A program made the position numbers and the translations under genes. A DNA stretch of 64,000 nt, taken from contig NZ_PQSQ01000010.1 in assembly GCF_002920575.1 (NCBI RefSeq), positions 62,001 to 126,000 on the forward strand. The letters are read 5' to 3'. Below are positions 61,336 through 64,000 of the stretch, piece after piece. Position 1 is the stretch's first letter. Every line of letters starts with the position of its first letter. The stretch comes from Streptomyces sp. Ru73 (GTDB lineage Bacteria; Actinomycetota; Actinomycetes; Streptomycetales; Streptomycetaceae). The notes beneath the pieces are model-generated. The model had not been told where the DNA came from, did not search any database, and saw nothing but the letters and a program-made list of their open reading frames with translations.

Positions 61336-61396
61336 CGGCACTTCGATAGGCCGCGCCCCGCCCGGCACTTCGAGAGGCCGCGCCCCCGCCCGGCAC
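61336..61396 (+). repeat. Short tandem G+C-rich repeats in convergent intergenic space
   Basis: CGGCACTTCGA followed by KAGGCCGCGCCCCGCC occurs at 61336 and 61363 (27-28 bp), with a third CGGCAC at 61391. Upstream (61245-61335) are looser copies of GGCGGNAGCGGCCCTTC. No gene is present between 61234 and 61402. Confidence 0.6.
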
Positions 61397-61402
61397 CCGG
61401 GC

Positions 61403-62521
61403 TCAGCGCAGTACGCCCTCCAGGAAGTCGCTGCCCAGCCGGGCGACGACCTGGTGGTCCAGCTGGTGCAGTACGTAGCGGCCGCGGCGCCGGGTCTGGA
61501 GCAGGCCCGCCTTCTTCAGGACGGCCAGGTGCCGGGAGACCTCGGGCGCGCTGATCCCGTGCTCGGCGGCCAGTTCGCCGGTGCTGAACGCGGTCCTGGC
61601 CAGGTTGCGGCAGATCCGGATGCGCATCGGGTGGGCCAGCGCCTCGAGGCGCTGCTGGAGGAGGTCCACGGAGGACGTGCGGGACAGCTCGGGCGTGGCC
61701 ACCGGGTAGTGCACGACCGGCCGCCAGCCCGGCGCGTGCAGCACCATCAGGTGCGGCCAGCCGAGGGACGTCGGGACGAGCGTCAGACCGGCGCCGATCG
61801 CCGGGTTCACGGCCGTGGTGCGCCCGTTGCTGAGCTTGTCCACCGTGATCCGGGTCAGCTCCTCGTCCACCGCGATCGCCGCTGACACCTCGGTCAGTGC
61901 GTCGGCCAGCCCCTTGTGGCGCAGCACCTCCGTCTTGTGCCGCGCGTCGGCCGCCAGCTGGACGCGTACCCGCCGCCAGACGTCCGCGAAGAACGCCTCG
62001 TCGCAGTCCTCGAAGAAGCGGCGTATCCAGGCCCGTACGGCGGGCGGGTCGGCCAGCAGCCGGCGCGCGAACTCCGCCTGGCGCGGGCCCCGCGCCACAG
62101 CCCGCTCCAGAGCCTGTTCCCGCGCCTCCCGGTCGACCAGCGGCGAGGGGCCGCCCCGGCTGTAGAGGCTGGCGCAGGAGATCTCCAGCGCGGCGGCCAC
62201 GTACAGCTCGTCGTCCAGCCGGTCGAGCAGGTCCAGGTCCTGGGCGAGCGTCGCCCCCGGCATCCCCTGGGTGTCGGCGAGCGCCGCGAACGGCATCGAG
62301 ATGTCGGAGAACGTCGGCCCCCACAGGAAGTCCGCCTCGTGCAGCCGGTCCGCCAGGTCCGGCTTGAGTGCGGCGCAGGTGGCCGTGGTCCAGCCGTGCA
62401 GGCCCGGGTGGTGGCCCGGCTCCGTCAGCGTGTGCAGGGCGGTGCCCAGCTCCGCGAGCGGGGAGGGGGCGAAGACGATGCGCTCCTCCGGCAGACCGGT
62501 GATGTCGATCTGGATGCCCAT
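61403..62521 (-). CDS. ArsR-like HTH regulator with N-terminal DUF5937-type domain (372 aa)
   Basis: ATG 62521 gives MGIQIDITGLPEERIVFAPSPLAELGTALHTLTEPGHHP. The first about 270 residues form an unusual N-terminal region found in actinobacterial ArsR-like regulators. The C-terminal winged helix is RLEALAHPMRIRICRNLARTAFSTGELAAEHGISAPEVSRHLAVLKKAGLLQTRRRGRYVLHQLD. No metal-binding CxC is evident in the helix, so it likely senses something other than a metal ion. It is divergent from a small gene at 62661. Confidence 0.9.
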   Translation of the reverse strand: MGIQIDITGLPEERIVFAPSPLAELGTALHTLTEPGHHPGLHGWTTATCAALKPDLADRLHEADFLWGPTFSDISMPFAALADTQGMPGATLAQDLDLLDRLDDELYVAAALEISCASLYSRGGPSPLVDREAREQALERAVARGPRQAEFARRLLADPPAVRAWIRRFFEDCDEAFFADVWRRVRVQLAADARHKTEVLRHKGLADALTEVSAAIAVDEELTRITVDKLSNGRTTAVNPAIGAGLTLVPTSLGWPHLMVLHAPGWRPVVHYPVATPELSRTSSVDLLQQRLEALAHPMRIRICRNLARTAFSTGELAAEHGISAPEVSRHLAVLKKAGLLQTRRRGRYVLHQLDHQVVARLGSDFLEGVLR

Positions 62522-62660
62522 GCGTCCTCCCCTGTGCGTACCCGCCGTCGCCGGCCCGGTACGCCCATCATGCGTGACCTGCGAACCGTCCCCGCCGACG
62601 TTTGACGGCTCCCGTCAATCCACGTGCCCCGGACGACGCCCGCCGCCCACCGTGGAGGAC

Positions 62661-62963
62661 ATGAACGCGATGCAGCAGCACATGATCGACGCCTACCGCG
62701 CCGCCCAGCGGGGCGAGGCAGCGCCGCCGCTGCCGGGCACCGGCGACGTGCAGGCACTGCGGGCCGTACGGGACTGGCGGCGCTTCGAGGCCGTCGTCAC
62801 CGCGCCCGCCGACCGCCTGCCGGCCCGGCTCCTGCGCGCCGTACGGGCCTTCCTCGGCCGTCACGCGCCCGTCTCAGCGCCCGTCGGCCACGGCCCGCAC
62901 CCGCGCCAGGAACTCCCCGAGAACGCCCCGCACATCGGCGGCAGACCAGCCCAGTGCGGCTGA
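62661..62963 (+). CDS. Small protein of unknown function, 3' end overlapping next gene (100 aa)
   Basis: ATG 62661 gives MNAMQQHMIDAYRAAQRGEAAPPLPGTGDVQALRAVRDWRRFEAVVTAPADRLPARLLRAVRAFLGRH. GGAGG lies close to the ATG, so M4 at 62670 is also possible. The N-terminal two thirds resemble small proteins often found next to ArsR-like regulators in streptomycetes, as I recall. The last 90 bases overlap the convergent aldolase-like gene and look like readthrough (Pro/His/Arg-rich). Function unknown. Confidence 0.6.
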   Translation: MNAMQQHMIDAYRAAQRGEAAPPLPGTGDVQALRAVRDWRRFEAVVTAPADRLPARLLRAVRAFLGRHAPVSAPVGHGPHPRQELPENAPHIGGRPAQCG

Positions 62964-64000
62964 GCCGACATGGACCTCGGTCGTCGCCGTGCCCGGTGCG
63001 CCACCGCCCCACCAGCGGCGGAAGAGCGCGGTACGGGTCTCCTCGGCCAGCCGCAGACTCGCCTCCTCCAGCACCTCGGGGGCGTACGGCAGCCACACCC
63101 GGAAGTCGTGGGTGTGCGGCGGGTCGGGGTGCACCCGGAACCAGGGCACCCCGTGCTCGGTGAACCCCTCGTCCAGCGCCCGCGCGACGACCTTGGCGTG
63201 GGCCACGTACTCCGGGAGCCGGGGCAGTTCGCGGTCAAGGCCCGCCAGTGCGGCCAGCGCGGCCGGCCACTGCTGGAAGGCCAGCCCGCCGTACCGGTGG
63301 CGCCAGGCACGCGCCTCGTCGGCCAGGTCCGCGCTGCCGGCCAGCGCGGCCCCCGATATGCCGCCGAGTGACTTGTAGAACGACACGTAGACGCTGTCGG
63401 CGAGCTCGGCGATCTCCGCGTGCGCGCGCCCGAAGTGCGGCGCGGACTCCCACAGCCGTGCCCCGTCGAAGTGCACCACCGCGTCCCGCTCGCGCGCCGC
63501 TTCCGTGACGGCGGCCAGCTCGTCCCACGAGGGCAGCACGTAACCGGCGTCCCGGAGCGGCAGTTCCAGCGCGAGCGTCCCGAAGGGCTCGTCCAGGCCG
63601 CGTACCTCCTCCGCGGTGGGCAGCCGCGGCTCCCGGGTCGGATGGATCATGCGCAACCCGCTGACCACGGCGTACGCGTCCCGCTCGTGCACCTCCAGGT
63701 GGGACAGCGGATGCCCGGCCACGGTGGCGCTGCCCGTGCGCCCCGCCCAGCAGCGCAGCGCGACCTGCTGCGCCATCGTGCCGGTGGGGAAGAACACCGC
63801 GTCCTCGGTGCCGAGCAGTTCCGCCGTGCGCCGCTCCAGCGTGCCGACGACGCTCTCCTCGTCGGCGTAGAAGTCCACCGGGGTGTCCAGGTCGTACGCG
63901 CCGGGCGCGTCGGCGGCCAGCCGGGCCAGCCGCTCGGCGACGGTCTCGTCCCTCGCGCCGGGCATCAGGGACCGCTCGCAGCCGCGCCATGCGGCGAGCC
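62874..64000 (-). CDS. Threonine-aldolase-like PLP enzyme, 5' end likely outside window
   Basis: The frame has ATG 63965 but remains open to the window edge (residues LAAWRGCERSL before it), and I think the true N-terminus is upstream. Family features are FPTGTMAQQVALR, HLEVHERDAYAVVSGLRMIH, LALELPLRDAGYVLPSWDELAAV, VHFDGARLWESAPHFG, and the PLP lysine in VYVSFYKSLGGISGAALAG. It resembles low-specificity threonine aldolases/beta-eliminating lyases. Its stop lies inside the 3' end of the small gene at 62661. Confidence 0.88.
   Translation of the reverse strand, partial: LAAWRGCERSLMPGARDETVAERLARLAADAPGAYDLDTPVDFYADEESVVGTLERRTAELLGTEDAVFFPTGTMAQQVALRCWAGRTGSATVAGHPLSHLEVHERDAYAVVSGLRMIHPTREPRLPTAEEVRGLDEPFGTLALELPLRDAGYVLPSWDELAAVTEAARERDAVVHFDGARLWESAPHFGRAHAEIAELADSVYVSFYKSLGGISGAALAGSADLADEARAWRHRYGGLAFQQWPAALAALAGLDRELPRLPEYVAHAKVVARALDEGFTEHGVPWFRVHPDPPHTHDFRVWLPYAPEVLEEASLRLAEETRTALFRRWWGGGAPGTATTEVHVGSAALGWSAADVRGVLGEFLARVRAVADGR

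Overview
This window is high-G+C actinobacterial DNA from a Streptomyces or a close relative. The evidence is GTG/TTG starts, G/C-rich third codon positions, chaplin and rodlin genes (spore-coat amyloid proteins of streptomycetes), a TipA regulator with its own operator, BldB-type regulatory trios and several probable leaderless transcripts. I saw no insertion sequence, prophage, CRISPR array or rRNA. The gene order from about 16 kb onward resembles a core streptomycete chromosome as I remember it.

Layout. 1-1.2 kb: 3' end of a secreted S33 peptidase and a tRNA-Thr(CGT). 1.9-6.7 kb: an aerial-hypha surface-protein cluster with three short chaplins, one long sortase-anchored chaplin, two rodlins and two unrecognised small secreted proteins, nearly all as separate units with their own terminators; four genes carry promoters resembling the sigma-BldN consensus. 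6.8-9.3 kb: small lineage-specific genes, two of which share an almost identical 13-residue module, and a colicin-E9-immunity-like gene. 9.6-12.7 kb: a large AfsR/SARP regulator. 12.9-20.9 kb: glycerophosphodiesterase, acyltransferase, arylamine N-acetyltransferase, RidA, DeoR regulator, a family-A DNA polymerase, a hydrolase and a Uma2 nuclease. 20.9-23.9 kb: TatA and a divergent zinc-independent ribosomal protein regulon (S14, L28 / L33, L31, CobW-like, S18) around a Zur-like box. 24-32.2 kb: DUF397/ATPase/XRE trio, aldehyde dehydrogenase, DinB, PadR, LysE exporter, TipA and a DedA protein with a long low-complexity tail. 32.4-49.5 kb: ThrE exporter, pyrophosphatase, D-Ala-D-Ala carboxypeptidase, zinc protease, tilS, hpt, ftsH, and the folate genes folE, folP, folB and folK interleaved with an esterase and an MprF-like protein. 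49.7-53.7 kb: a divergent betaine/choline-type ABC importer. 53.8-64 kb: a coiled-coil membrane protein, a stand-alone NuoD paired with a MidA-type methyltransferase, a NarL-type two-component system, a HAD hydrolase, a DUF1992 protein, an ArsR-like regulator and a threonine-aldolase-like enzyme cut by the window end.

How the genes work together. Chaplins and rodlins jointly build the hydrophobic rodlet layer. The Zur block swaps zinc-binding ribosomal proteins for zinc-free copies during zinc starvation. tilS, hpt, ftsH and the fol genes form a conserved housekeeping stretch. MidA and NuoD overlap by four bases, and the arginine that the human MidA homologue methylates in the NuoD homologue is conserved here. 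The points most worth a second look are that pair, the CobW-like protein with a lost P-loop, an inverted pair of perfect DnaA boxes in a convergent intergenic region, the sigma-BldN-like promoters of the surface genes, and the duplicated 13-residue module.
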